Of a stretch of DNA of 64,000 nt, positions 52,824 to 63,598 are shown in pieces. The DNA is from Symbiodinium microadriaticum. Lineage: Eukaryota > Sar > Dinophyceae > Suessiales > Symbiodiniaceae. The notes under the pieces were generated by a model. It saw nothing but the letters and a program-made list of their open reading frames with translations. It ran no database searches and was not told the DNA's origin. The DNA lies in contig LSRX01001139.1 of the NCBI GenBank assembly GCA_001939145.1, forward strand, positions 1 through 64,000. Direction: 5' to 3'. Made by a program: the position numbers and the translations under genes. The number at the start of each line of letters is the position of its first letter. Within the stretch, counting starts at the first letter, position 1.

Positions 52824-54946
52824 GGGCACACGCGCCACAAAGTCTTGATAAGACCTTCACCCAGGCACACAAGACAAGATGCATCCAAAAGCCTGAGACC
52901 CTCCACAGCGAGAGGAAACATTTGAAGACAATCCTGTGTCGAGTTCTTATAGATCTGCTACACAGTTCAGGCTGCTGTTTTTGAGTAGATGGGGTTGTTG
53001 TTTGAGAGCTTGACCGAATCGTGAAGGAGCTATTGTCCAATTTAAGTAAGGTCTGCCACAGGCTGCAAATGAGGCCTCGGAGAAACATCTGTCCATTACA
53101 ACCGGTCCTACCGTACCCTACCGTATGACAAGCCTGTCTAGGAAGAGAAATGAGTGGTAACCCGTCACGAGCCGTGGGTTCAATCAAAGCACAATAGCAT
53201 TTGCAGGGCAGTGTGAACCGGCTTTCGATTGCTTTGCTGGCTGAGGCTGCGGCTTCTTGTCACGCCTCTCCTGGTTGGGGGCTAGATCAGGACTTTGATC
53301 GTGCCAAAGCCTAAATGACTCAATCGAAGACGCTTGCGAGAGCTCGATGCCTTAAAAAGGACATTAAGCCGTTCTTGGGGATGATTCAGCGAAGGTCCTT
53401 GCCTCGATGGTAGGCTTCCTACACGCACTGCTTACTTCGCAGCTTGCACTGCCCGCAGTTGTCCCGAATTCTCTGAGCTCACAGCACCACACCCTCCCAA
53501 CCTTTCTTCACAGCGATCTTGCCACGTACCTTTTGCACGGAATTCGTATGATGCACGAGATTTCCACAGCGCGTTCCATCCGCTGGCTGAGGGCACGGAG
53601 ATATCGTGGGTAGCCACGACCGTCTGGCCCGTGACGAAATCGCCAGCAAGCTGACAAGCGACATTGTACTCACAGGTTGTGCGACTGAGCCTGGAAAAAT
53701 GACGAAACAATCAAGACACGCAGCGATGCCCCAAACAAAAACAAAGCCATGCATGCGATTGCGAATAGCAGCTAGCAGTCCAGCACCGTGAAGGTTAGAA
53801 TGACTACAATCGGAAGTAGCATTCATCGATCTCTTCTTCCCCTCTGCCCTCCTCTGTGTTCTGCGCTCTCACCCCTACTCCTGGGTCCTGCCCTCTCCGC
53901 CCAGTGGAACGCCATAAAAGCCCTTGAAGCCAGCATCATGAGCAACTTCTTTTCAGCTGCTTGGGGCTGCGAGACTGTGGCCCTTCAATGTCATGGCGGC
54001 ACAAGGGCCGCGTCGGGCTTCAGGCGCCCTTTCGGCGTCCGATTTGCTTCTGGGCGGAGCCCCTGTTGTAATGAAGCCTGGCCATGCCACCGTGAAGTGC
54101 GACATAATTGGGCAGCTGCCAAGAGAGCTCAAACATCTAAATTTTAAGGGTGCTGGACTTTCAACTTGGGCCATCGGCGGCCAAAATTAAGCTGAAAGTT
54201 CCACCTGAAGCTGGACGCAATACTTGCAAACCTGCTCTGCTAGCACGAGCTCCCAAAATAAGATAGTCAAAGCTTTCGCATGCGGTGCGAGTGCTCTCGT
54301 GGGGCCTTCTTTTCCTTCGCCTTCTGCTGCTGCTCCTGCGCGATCTCTCGTTCCTGCGGGCGGTTCAGATCATGTTTCTTGTTTTGCTTTGCATCACCAG
54401 TTGCTCATGTGGAGAGCCAGTGGCAACATGACTTGCTTCTGTTTGGGTTGAAGTAGGTTGACAGCCACTCCAGAGATTCCATACTCAAGCCAAGTCATAA
54501 CAACCTCGGCAAGCAGCGACTTGCCGAACGTGCAGAAGCACACGCATGCAGAATCCGATGCTCCACCTTCTTTTTCTTTTCCTTTACAAACTTGAGCCTG
54601 TTGGCCCACTCCCTGAGACAAAATCTATCACGGTTCGTCTTGCTGTAGCTGCCGCCGAAACACCTGACAATGCTGAGGTCCCATCTTGGCATCCTCTCGC
54701 TTCGCCTTTTCTTCTGAAGTCTCTGTTCCGTTTCTGGGCTCGCCTGGCAGTGTTACACTCCAGGATACGTCAGGTTTACCACCACACGTGCCGAACACTG
54801 TTTGCACCACTTGCCACTTGCCAACCAAGAAGCTGTAAAGCATGTCATCTGACATGAACAACGCCCAAATCTCGGAACAAGTGACAAACCTCGGTGGCAA
54901 ACTCTGACTGCACGCTGTGCAGATCTCTGCCGCCCCCCCCCCCCCC
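52824..54946. other. Unassigned sequence
   Basis: No confident gene in about 2.1 kb. A plus-strand frame at 53993-54190 (SASDLLLGGAPVVMKPGHAT) is fair but isolated. Ends in a C run at the gap. Confidence 0.35.
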
Positions 54947-55250
54947 NNNNNNNNNNNNNNNNNNNNNNNNNNNNNNNNNNNNNNNNNNNNNNNNNNNNNN
55001 NNNNNNNNNNNNNNNNNNNNNNNNNNNNNNNNNNNNNNNNNNNNNNNNNNNNNNNNNNNNNNNNNNNNNNNNNNNNNNNNNNNNNNNNNNNNNNNNNNNN
55101 NNNNNNNNNNNNNNNNNNNNNNNNNNNNNNNNNNNNNNNNNNNNNNNNNNNNNNNNNNNNNNNNNNNNNNNNNNNNNNNNNNNNNNNNNNNNNNNNNNNN
55201 NNNNNNNNNNNNNNNNNNNNNNNNNNNNNNNNNNNNNNNNNNNNNNNNNN
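54947..55250. other. Assembly gap (304 N)
   Basis: Unknown bases between a C run (54932-54946) and an AGT microsatellite. Confidence 0.99.
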
Positions 55251-55280
55251 AGTAGTAGTAGTAGTAGTAGTAGTAGTAGC

Positions 55281-55315
<35 letters not shown>

Positions 55316-55325
55316 TAGTAGTAGG
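55251..55325. repeat. (AGT)n microsatellite
   Basis: About 25 AGT units with two single-base variants (agc, ggt). It borders the gap, which probably broke here. Confidence 0.97.
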
Positions 55326-55763
55326 TGAGTGCAGAGAGTTGCCGCTGCACTCGAGGTCTTAGCCAGTCAGCAGTTATTTTTCTTGCATGTTGTTAATCAC
55401 CAGTTTATGCCAATTAAATTTTTGGCTCAAGTTCTTGTAACTAGGCAGTGCCAATTGTGCACGGCAGACGTAGGTTGCGTTGCTTTTTGTAGCGCGCCTG
55501 CGGCAGTCATTGTGCGGCGTTGCCCTAGGGACTTTGAGAGATCGGGTCCGCGACCCTTGAACTCGCGGAGCGAAAACAGCTGCAGCAGCGCGATTGCCTT
55601 TGGCAAGTCCGTTTGCTGCGCTTCACAATTGGGGGCTGTTCTGGGAAATCTCCCAAGGTCTCAGGGCCGACGCGGCCCTTGGCTGGGCGCGTGAGCTTCG
55701 ACTCACGCGTGCGGCCTTTTCCCTTAGGCGCAGCGTGCTGTTGCGCCGGCGGCCCCGAGCACC
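55326..55763. other. Leader/upstream region of the Ty3-like element
   Basis: No gene. It contains the spliced-leader-like word and precedes the gag ATG. I found no clear long terminal repeat or tRNA-primer site here; the left LTR could lie in or beyond the gap. Confidence 0.4.
55420..55431 (+). other. Possible relict spliced-leader 3' end
   Basis: TTTTGGCTCAAG is identical to the last 12 nt of the conserved 22-nt dinoflagellate spliced leader. The preceding bases (ccaattaaat) do not match well. A truncated leader trapped in DNA by retroposition would look like this, but 12 nt can occur by chance. Confidence 0.3.
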
Positions 55764-56921
55764 ATGTCCAAGGAGGTGTCGGGGCAGCCAGAGGGCATCA
55801 CCCTGTTGGAGTGTATCAACACGGGTGTCGTGCCGTACCCCGAACGCATGACGTACGTTCGGTGGCTTGAATGGCGTAAGGAGACCGGCTCGCGGCCGGT
55901 CAAGCGGCGCGATGGCCGGTCCACCTCCACTGCGGAAGAGGTGGCCCTCTGGCGCTCTGTCATGGACTTCCTCTATGATGTGTTGGAAGATGTTGTGGAG
56001 GAGGAAGAAGAGGAGGAGGACGATGAGGATGAGTCCCCCCCTCCTGAGGAGCCGGTCGATGACCTCGACGGCCCGGAGCTTATCCCTGATGCTAAGGATG
56101 GGCTCGTTGAGGCGGCTGCTCTTGAGCAGGCAGCTGCCCGCGTTGCTGCTGCAGCGCCCACTACCGGAGCCACTGGGCTGGCTGTGGGTGGTGACAGCGC
56201 GCTAGCTGTGGTTCCCCTGTCCGCTGACCGTCGGGCGGGGCTTTCGGGTCCGCCTTCGACGGCGGGATCGGTGCCTGCTACGGCTGAGTCCTTGCAGGCC
56301 GATTTGCGGGAGATGTTCCGCCCGGACCAAGAGCCGGTCGCGGATTATCTCACGCGAATTTCGCGCATCGTCTTGGCGCTTCGCGCGCACGGCGTTGCGG
56401 TCTCGTCGGCGGAGCTGGATAGGCTCGCGACGAAGGCCTCGCTCCTTGCAGAGGAGTTCGGCCAGGTCGGTGGCGACTGGCACCCGACCAGAATGGTGAG
56501 GCGTCTGCGGGCCAGGTTCACGGCCGCAGCGCTCAAGGAAGGGGACGACGATGACGCCGACGTTCAGAAGGAGATCCAGGCGATAGGTGAGCTTATCCTC
56601 TTGGCGGCAAGCAGAGCGCTAGCGCCGACAAGGTCTGGAGCTCCCCTTCCCATGTCCCTCCGGGGCGGCGGGCGCTTCGCCGCCTGTTCCCCCAGCCTCC
56701 TTCTCCCCGCCAGNTCTGGAGCTCCCCTTCCCATGTCCCTCCGGGGCGGCGGGCGCTTCGCCGCCTGTTCCCCCAGCCTCCTTCTCCCCGAGCTGGGTGC
56801 GGCCGGCCTTGGCGCCCCAGTTGGGCAGCCGGTGGCGGCCAAGCTAGGCGCCCTTGCTAAGGAGCAGGCCCCTGTGGCCCCTACGGGCGCAGATGGGTTA
56901 GCCCGAGGCGACTCTCCTTAA
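55764..56921 (+). pseudogene. Gag N-terminal region
   Basis: Starts at the ATG in caccATGtcc. An N-terminal domain (ECINTGVVPYPERMTYVRWL, EWRKETGSR) is followed by a long acidic run (VEEEEEEEDDEDE), an Ala/Pro-rich linker, then helical LQADLREMFRPDQEPVADYL and AELDRLATKASLLAEEFGQV. It stops at 56921. The stretch 56635-56790 contains a direct duplication around a single N that is probably an assembly fault, so the true frame here is uncertain. Confidence 0.7.
56635..56790 (+). other. 74-bp duplication split by one N, likely assembly error
   Basis: The block tctggagctccccttcccat ... ccttctccccg occurs at about 56635-56709 and again from 56715, with ccag and N at 56714 between. The copies look identical. 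This is what a failed overlap between two contigs looks like. Confidence 0.8.
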
Positions 56922-56999
56922 GCGCCCGTTTGGCGGCGATGGAGATGGAGCTCGAAGCTCTCGCTTAAGCGCGGCTCCGACGGGGGCGCGTCTGTCGCC

Positions 57000-57810
57000 G
57001 AAGGCGGGCAGGCGGCTGACCTTGCCGCTGCCCTTAAGGAGCAGACAGAGGCTTTGAAGGAGGCTCTGTCTGCCAGAGGCGGTTCGAACTCCATCACGAC
57101 GGTCAAGACCGACTTGGTTTGGCCTACCTTGACAGATGACAAGTCGGACACTAAAGATGTCGTCTTGTTTTATGAGGAATTCGAAGACGTCTGTGCCCTG
57201 GCGAACAATTGCCGGGGCATGTCTGCCCGTGAGAAGCTTCTGGCCCTGGGCCCGTTGTAAAGGGTCGCGGGCCAAGACTTACACGAACGCCTACAGAGCG
57301 GCGTGGAAGACCGGGGAGGTCGTTGATGACCGTGAGGCGGTCTACCTCCGCATCAAGAATAAGCACTTGATGTTCGGAGAATCCCGTGAGGAGCGGGAAG
57401 TCCGCATTGACGGGGAGCATCAAGCTCTCGTCAAGGGGCGTTTGAGCGGGCATCAGTTTGAGCCGCTCTTTGAAGCCTCGGTGGCGGACCTCGAGTCGGT
57501 CGGCCTCGGCAAGACGGCTCGTGAGCTCTACTTGAGCTACATTCGCAAGATGCCCCCGCACTTGCAGAAGGAGATCCGACAGGACAAGCGGATATGGCCG
57601 GGAGGCGCTCGGGAAGTGGGTCTCCGGTCCCCTGCCACGTGGGAAGAGTCTCACAAGGTGGTCCTTGAGTACGAGCAGCGAGAAGCGCCTCACCGAGCGG
57701 TGCCTCACTCGACGTACTCGACCTCGGCAGGTGGGACCCTTCTGCGGCCTTGGCAAAGGCGCAGAAGGAGATCCGCGAGCTCAAGCCAGGCCTTCTGGCG
57801 CGGCGGCTAA
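57000..57810 (+). pseudogene. Gag capsid-like region
   Basis: The first part (frame of 57054-57260) reads LKEQTEALKEALSARGGSNS, ITTVKTDLVWPTLTDDKSDT and LFYEEFEDVCALANNCRGMS, stopping at 57260. It is continued in another frame by GSRAKTYTNAYRAAWKTGEV, IKNKHLMFGESREEREVRID, GHQFEPLFEASVADLESVGL and YLSYIRKMPPHLQKEIRQDK. This is a helical gag core as in Ty3-type capsids. The frame change near 57255 is at gggcccgttg/taaaggg. I recall very similar gag cores from dinoflagellate elements. Confidence 0.7.
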
Positions 57811-57874
57811 GGACAGCACCTTGGCGGCCGGTTCTGGCGCCAAGGGTGGCGGGAAGGGAGCGGCAGGTAAGATC

Positions 57875-58190
57875 TGCTTCCTCTTCCGCGACCACGGAAA
57901 CTGTCCGAAGGGCGACTCCTGCCCCTTCTCCCACGACAAGGAGCTGCGCAAGCAAGCCAAGCGCGGGGAGAGCACCTTGGCCGCTAAGGGCGGCAAGGGC
58001 GGAGGGAAAGGAGGCGGCAAGGCCGGTGCGGCCAAGGCCAAGCCTAAGGCCAAGCCGAAGGCTGCGGCCAAGTCGACGGCGAAGCCTCCTGGCACGGTCT
58101 GCCCGTTCAACCAGAAGACGGGCTCGTGCAGGAAAGGCGCGAACTGGTGCACAGTTTGCTCGCCGGGCAAGGGCAAGCCTTGCCGACCAA
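57875..58190 (+). pseudogene. Gag zinc-finger tail (CCCH)
   Basis: In the frame of 57665-58219: CFLFRDHGNCPKGDSCPFSH is C-x8-C-x5-C-x3-H, a CCCH finger of the kind usual in host RNA-binding proteins rather than the CCHC knuckle of most gags. It is followed by a Lys/Ala/Gly-rich basic tail and CPFNQKTGSCRKGANWCTVC, a second Cys-rich motif. The role is expected to be binding of the element RNA. Stop at 58217-58219. Confidence 0.7.
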
Positions 58191-58276
58191 CTGGGGCCCT
58201 CCCTCGGGAGCGTCCATGAGCAACCCCTTCGCTGCTTTCAGCATCCAGATAGGCAGCGCCGGGTTCGAGGGGAGCG

Positions 58277-58621
58277 GTGCGAGAGCACGCCCTTGCCCTT
58301 AAGAAAGGCGAGAGCGGCCGCTTCTCGGCGCTCGACGAGTTGCCAGGCGACTGGTGGTCGCTGGCAGAGAACGAGCCCGGCGGCTACCAGTACCGGACAG
58401 TGGTTCAGGTGCTGGGCCGCCGCGTCGAGTGCATGCTCGACGGGTGCGCCGGGGCGAACCATGTCACCGAGGAGCTCTTGATCGGCATGCTTAACCGTGC
58501 CTCTTGGAAGGGAAGACGCCGGAAGAGGCTAGGGCAGGTCCCGAGATTTTCGTGCGTTGCAAGATCGCTGCCCGTGGTGCAGCGACTGGCACGGATTAAT
58601 CCTCGGCGGCAGGGCCCTTGA
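58277..58621 (+). pseudogene. Aspartic-protease-like region
   Basis: YQYRTVVQVLGRRVECMLDG followed by CAGANHVTEELLIGMLNRA has the layout of a retropepsin: a beta hairpin, then the active-site loop L-D-x-G-A-x-x, then a helix. The catalytic triplet reads D-G-C where D-S-G or D-T-G is expected. I believe relatives share this, but cannot check. After about residue 75 the frame becomes non-coding-like and ends at 58621. Confidence 0.5.
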
Positions 58622-59427
58622 CTGCGCCAGTAGGATGGGCCTGGGCTTCAGGCCGGGCCCTGAGCACCTTCAGCATTCCTCGGTGCGAGGACTACACTCC
58701 CATCAGGAAAGACCACGCTTTTGAAGCGCGTCTGTCCAGCCTGGACGGGGCTGGCTGCTTCGAGCCGGGGGGTGCTGACAGGGAGCTCCTGCGCTACTCC
58801 GGTGCGGAGCCTCTCAACCTCGCACCCGGCGATGGAGTGCTGGTTCGTGTGGAGCGGGAGGTTCCAGTCCTCCGCCGACGGCTCCTTGACGGAGGCCGTC
58901 TTCCCAGTGTGACTGCCTGTGGACGACTGGGCCGCGGAGGGGTTCGTTCTCCTCGCGGCTCAGGAGCTCGACCACACGCTCGAGCCTGGCGACGTAGTCG
59001 CGGAGACCGCGGCCTGCGACTGTGGCGCGGTCGAAACTAGCTTCTTCTCTGTAGGAGAGGACGGGCCCCAGAAGTCTCTGACGGGTGCTTCTCCTGCGGG
59101 TCTGGAGACCGGGCCGCGGTGAGAAGCTACCAGGGTCGCGGACGGCGGAGTATACCAGTACTGGGTTTTTGGCCGTGTCCGCCTTTTTCGGAGGCGGCTC
59201 GTACGAGCGCCCGGTAGAGGACCCTGCGGTGGTCACCTTCCTGGGAAACGTGCCGAAGGAGAACTCGTGGTGGGATGCGCCTGGGTGCGTAGCCTCTGTT
59301 TGGGGGCGGCGTCCTAAGGCGGACGAGCTCTCGTCGCCTTGACCAGCCTTTTGAGACCTGCCTGCTGCAGCGGTCGGGCGAAGCCTGGCGCCTGTGGGAC
59401 ACTCGGGACCTTCGTAGCGGCCCGAGC
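58622..59427 (+). pseudogene. Polyprotein remnant between protease and RNase H
   Basis: Short coding-like stretches in changing frames: ELLRYSGAEPLNLAPGDGVL, DDWAAEGFVLLAAQELDHTL, EPGDVVAETAACDCGAVETS and ASVWGRRPKADELSS. None shows the reverse-transcriptase motifs A to C expected here. Confidence 0.4.
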
Positions 59428-59580
59428 GTGGCGCTCAGTGGCGACGTCCCTGTCACGGAGCGGCTCGCGGTCTTCAGGACGCGACGCGGCCCGAAGTGGG
59501 CAGGCTGGGTCAAAGGCTCGGCGACGAGCGGGCTGAAGGGTTCGGCCGCGGCTCGGGACGCGAGCGCGGCGAACACCACC

Positions 59581-60527
59581 TCCAACCCCAGTTACCACAT
59601 AGTGGAAAGCTGGGACATCGAGAAGATGATGGAGGAGCCGCCGACAGACTACTACTACGACCGTCTGTCGGAGGACCTGCGGAGCAGGCACCCGCAGGCG
59701 GACTCCCACCTGATAGACCACCTGGTTAGCCTGGAGGCATTCCTGGACAAGTCCATCTTGTACTCCTTCGGCATTAACAAGGCCGAGGTGGCGGTGGCCG
59801 AAGGTAAGCTCCTTGGCCACAAGATCGGGCGGAGCCATATTCAACAGTTCTTGGGCTGCGCGAACTGGCTGCGGGGCTACTTGCCCGCAGAATACGGTCA
59901 CGCAGCCAAGGTGTTGGGGCAGTGGCAGAAGCCCGGGGCTGAATTCCCCGAAGGCGGCCTGGGTGCAGGCGCCACTGCGGGATGCAAGGCCTTCAAGGCC
60001 ATTAAGCAGATGATGCAGAGGCACATCTGCCTTGCATCCTTCGACGAGGCGGCAGCGGCCGACGGGTCGTGCCCCCTCGAGCAGATAGCGGATGCGTCAG
60101 GCATCGCTGTCGGGGGGTCAGTTCTGCAGATGACCCGGGACTTGTCCCGGGTCAAGGTGTTGATGACGCACAGCAAGTCATTGACGCCTGCTCAGCAGAA
60201 CTGGCCTCCCCTCATTCAGGAGGCGTTCGCGCAGCTCGAAGTGAAGTGCGCGACGCGTCGGACCTTCGGGTCCATTCGGACCGTCTGCTGGACGGATCAC
60301 GCGAATCTGACCCGTGCGCAAACGAGCGATATATCGGGTTGGACCCGAAGCTCGTGAGGTGGGTCGGCGAGATCCTCCTCGACGGGTCAGAGATTAGATC
60401 TCTCAGCGGTCGCTCAGCGACGCTGGGAGACAGCTTCAGCCGGAACCCAAAAGACAGGGATCGGCTGTTGGAGGCGCGTACCCGCGACCTCCACATTATG
60501 TCGGGTCGTCTCCGCGTTCCAGCGTAG
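59581..60527 (+). pseudogene. Reverse-transcriptase end plus RNase H
   Basis: The frame 59428-60357 has the RT thumb/connection (HLIDHLVSLEAFLDKSILYS, EVAVAEGKLLGHKIGRSHIQ), then QFLGCANWLRGYLPAEYGHA, which is the Ty3 F-L-G-x-x-N-Y-x-R block. RNase H follows: ADASGIAVGGSVLQMTRDLS with D-A-S-G, LMTHSKSLTPAQQNWPPLIQ with the S-x-x-L-x-x-x-x-x-N-W block, and CWTDHANLTRAQ with T-D-H. After a frame change, LDPKLVRWVGEILLDGSEIR and ATLGDSFSRNP match the A-D-x-L-S-R end with changes. The fingers and palm, with the Y-x-D-D box, are not seen upstream. Confidence 0.75.
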
Positions 60528-61763
60528 CCTTCCAGGCCTCTCGGTCGCGATGCGCGGTTGCTGGGGCCCGTTCGAGGACTCGGAGGGCCTCGCTTCGCAC
60601 TTCGGCGGAGCGAACAGGCTCGCCGGGACTAAGCGCGTCAAGCGTTTGAGGGTTGATCTCCTCACCTCGTGCGCTAAGGTCCTCAGAGAGGCCACGGGTT
60701 TCAAGCCCCAGTTTCTTGTGGGATTGGGCAGGGCGGGCTGGTCGCAGCTGTCCTTAGGTGGCCCTTGGTCGTGAGCTCCACTTCAGGCCAGGAACCTGCA
60801 GCGTAAGGAGGCCCGCGCCGCTGGCTAGGCCTGGGCGAACATTAAGGCTATCTGAGCTGGGCCACGTTTGTGGCGCACCCAGAGCGGTCACCAGGAGATC
60901 GCGGAGTCTTGCCCTGAGCTGCAGAAGGACTTCCCTGAGCCTCCCCTCAGAGGTTTCGGGGTAGTCGGCAAGATAGCGGCAGGAGACGAAGTCCTGCGCT
61001 CTCTCCGCCTGGGCATCGAGGAGGCCAGCATCCGAGGGATGTTGGAGGAGCCTTCCAGATGTGGGACCATGATGGTCTCTGTGCGTGCGGAAAGAGCACG
61101 TATCTCTTCTCCCGGTGCCCGTCCTGCATCGAGCAGGAGGCGCTCGACACTGCTGTCGAGATAGCGGAGAGGGAGGACGCCGAGGTCCGCGGGTCTCCGG
61201 ACCGCGACCCGGAGTCGCCTGAAGTGGGCGTCGAAGTCAACGGCGTCCTTGCGGCGCGAGAGCGTGCAGGGGGCGTGTTGGAGGTCCCGTCTTCGGCGGT
61301 CCAGTCGTGGGCGGCCGGCTTCCTGCAGGCGCCCAGGGATGAGGCTGTTCAGACTTTGTTCGGAAGCCTCAGGGGCAGGCTTTGGAAGGGTGGGTCGCAT
61401 CTCACCCTCAGCCGAGGCACCTCGATCCACTGACCAGCTTAAGTGTGTTACGGCTTGGGTGGTCCGGGAGGGCGTGGTCGTCTTGGGCCACAATAGCTCT
61501 CCAGTGGACACCATCCGGTCTGGAGTTGTGCTAAGCTGGTCCGTGGAGCCTAACTGGCACGGCCACCGGCATTTGGTCAATGCGGTGTGCGAGACCCTGT
61601 GGCGGGCGAGCGGCCAGGAAGTGGCGCTCGACCCGGCCTTCGATCGGTTGCTGTGCATGATAGGCAAGCCCCGACGAGTCGAAGGTTGGTTCGACAGCGA
61701 GGGCGAGGCTTGCATAGCTCACCGTAGGGGTCTCAGGAGGCAAGGTGTTTTAGCCACCTTCAA
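60528..61763 (+). pseudogene. Polyprotein linker before integrase
   Basis: Coding-like pieces in several frames: CACGKSTYLFSRCPSCIEQE (C-x-C ... C-x2-C, possible zinc ribbon), VPSSAVQSWAAGFLQAPRDE, VVLSWSVEPNWHGHRHLVNA and DRLLCMIGKPRRVEGWFDSE. The role is unknown; none is a standard Ty3 domain that I recognise. Confidence 0.4.
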
Positions 61764-62954
61764 GTGCTCGCGGTGAAGATCACCCACGAAGCAGAGCGTC
61801 CGGGCCTTGTTGGACTCGTCCACCACTATCTTGGCAGTGAGTGGGGCGGTGGTCCAATGGCCCTCTCCCAGGCAGTGCGTGGTGCTGGAGTTACTCAGCA
61901 CCTGGTCCTCACCAAGTGGGACCACCTGACCTCCAAGGTGAAGGTCAAGGTTGATCCGAAGTCCTTCGCCTACCCGATGGAGGTCAGCGCGGACGTACTT
62001 CGTCGCGAGCAGCTGGCGGTCCAGGCTAGGGACGCCGCTGGGGTCTCGGAGTTTAGGGTTACGGGTTCCATCAGGACTGCGTGGTACGAGGCGCAGCGGA
62101 GGGATCCCTCGCTCGCCTCAGCCCTTGAGAAGCCCGAGACACCCATGGTGCTCGCTGCTGACGGTCTCCTTGCGAGAGACGTCAGCTTGAAGACGGGGCA
62201 GACCGTAACGGTCCCCGTCGTGCCCAACGGAGTGGCGGGCGCCAACGGCGTTACTTGGCGTAGGGCCTGCTACAACGCCGTTCATTGCGGCGTGTTAGGC
62301 GCGCATAGGTCGGCGGACGTCACCACCAAGCTCCTTGAAAGGGCTGTGTGGTGGCCCGACCTTGCTAAGGACGTAGCTGCGTGGGTCAGCAAGTGCCTGG
62401 CCTGTATCAAAGCCAGGTCACGTCCCACGAAGGTCGAGGCGCGCGCAGTGAAATGCGGCGCTGAGACCTGCTGGCAGGGCGTGGACTGTGAGGGCCCTAA
62501 CCGGGAGGACCGTGAAGGTCTCCGGTATTCCCTTACCTATTTTGACTGCCTGAGTCATGCGGTTCTTCTGGAGCCGATGCGTTCGTTGACGCACTCTGAG
62601 GTGCGGAGAGCTTTCGTCCGGCGCGTGCTTCGCAGTAGGACGATGCCCTCACTCGTGCGATCCGATAGGGGTGCCGAGTTCAAGAACGCTCTCATGGCAG
62701 AGCTCAGCGTCATGCTCGGAGCGGAGTGGCGCTTTAGCACACCCCTCCGCCCCTGCGAGCTGGGGGCGAATGAGCGTGTTCACCAGGAGGTGCAGAAGGT
62801 CCTGGGCGCTGTCGTGCGCCAGGTCGGGTCGACGGTTGGCGACACATGGAGCGACTGGCTCGTGGTCGCAGAATACGTCATCGACAACACCCCTGGTCGC
62901 CATGGCTACACGCCTAGGGATTTGGAGCGGAGTTGGTCACTCGCCCTCCCTTAA
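61764..62954 (+). CDS. Integrase (Ty3/gypsy type)
   Basis: The best preserved part of the element: a 396-codon frame. N-terminal zinc-binding H2C2: HCGVLGAHR (H-x6-H) and WVSKCLACIKARS (C-x2-C). Catalytic core: D in WQGVDCEGPN, D in LVRSDRGAEFKN and E in LGANERVHQEV, with 35 residues between the last two (DD35E). It inserts the cDNA copy into the host genome. The first about 100 codons (VHHYLGSEWGGGPMALSQAV) are the end of the preceding polyprotein part. The frame stops at 62952-62954 after YTPRDLERSWSLALP, where a frame change leads into the integrase tail. Confidence 0.9.
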   Translation: MLAVKITHEAERPGLVGLVHHYLGSEWGGGPMALSQAVRGAGVTQHLVLTKWDHLTSKVKVKVDPKSFAYPMEVSADVLRREQLAVQARDAAGVSEFRVTGSIRTAWYEAQRRDPSLASALEKPETPMVLAADGLLARDVSLKTGQTVTVPVVPNGVAGANGVTWRRACYNAVHCGVLGAHRSADVTTKLLERAVWWPDLAKDVAAWVSKCLACIKARSRPTKVEARAVKCGAETCWQGVDCEGPNREDREGLRYSLTYFDCLSHAVLLEPMRSLTHSEVRRAFVRRVLRSRTMPSLVRSDRGAEFKNALMAELSVMLGAEWRFSTPLRPCELGANERVHQEVQKVLGAVVRQVGSTVGDTWSDWLVVAEYVIDNTPGRHGYTPRDLERSWSLALP

Positions 62955-63005
62955 TTTGGAAAGGGACGTGTTGCGGGATGCCCCGGAGTTCGAGCCTATC
63001 ACCGA

Positions 63006-63554
63006 GTGGGCTCGTGGCAGTTTAAGCAGTTTGCTGAGCTGTCTGCGGCTGTGAAGGCCCACTGGGACAGGAGCTCGGCCGCTAGGGCCAAGCTGGCCAA
63101 CAGACATAGGCGCACGGTCGACCTGAAACTGGGTGACCGTGTGGTCTGGAACGCTCCGAAGGCCCGCTCAGAGGGAGCGGGTCGGGTTCCTTTTCCAGGT
63201 CTGACCGGCCCTTGGCGCGTTAAAGACGTACGAGGCCACCTGGAGCCTGTTCCGGACGTACCGGGGGTACCTTTTCGGGTGCTAAGGGCCCTATGGAGGC
63301 TCACGCCGAGGACTGTATCCTCGTGCCCCCGGACGCGGAGGCGGCTCTGCCTCGCGAACCCATCGTCTTCGAGGACGAAGACCATGATAACGGGACGCGG
63401 GAGGGACTTCATCCTCCGCCTCGGTGAGCGCGTGGTTTGTGGTGGTGCACGCGGTGGCCCTAAGTCTTGTAGATTAGGCCGCGTCACTCAGGTGGACCAA
63501 TTCCAGGGCGCAGGTGGGCGTGCATCGCTACCTGCCAGAAGTGTCCGGCGTTAG
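63006..63554 (+). pseudogene. Integrase C-terminal (GPY/F-like) module
   Basis: QFAELSAAVKAHWDRSSAAR, then ANRHRRTVDLKLGDRVVWNA, then FPGLTGPWRVKDVRGHLEPV: the K-x-G-D-x-V-W ... G-P-W-x-V pattern of the integrase tail that binds DNA or chromatin. Coding quality fades after about 63300; a piece in another frame (VRIKWALAYLKKHG, about 63546-63587) seems to continue the polyprotein. Confidence 0.65.
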
Positions 63555-63598
63555 GATCAAGTGGGCCTTGGCGTACCTGAAGAAGCATGGATCAATGA

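Noticed and set aside
54628-55350. Open frames spanning the second N gap, including poly-Ser and poly-Tyr readings
   Set aside because: Made of Ns and the AGT microsatellite.
60888-61715. 275-codon minus-strand ORF opposite the Ty3-like element
   Set aside because: Shadow of high-GC plus-strand polyprotein sequence; no motif.
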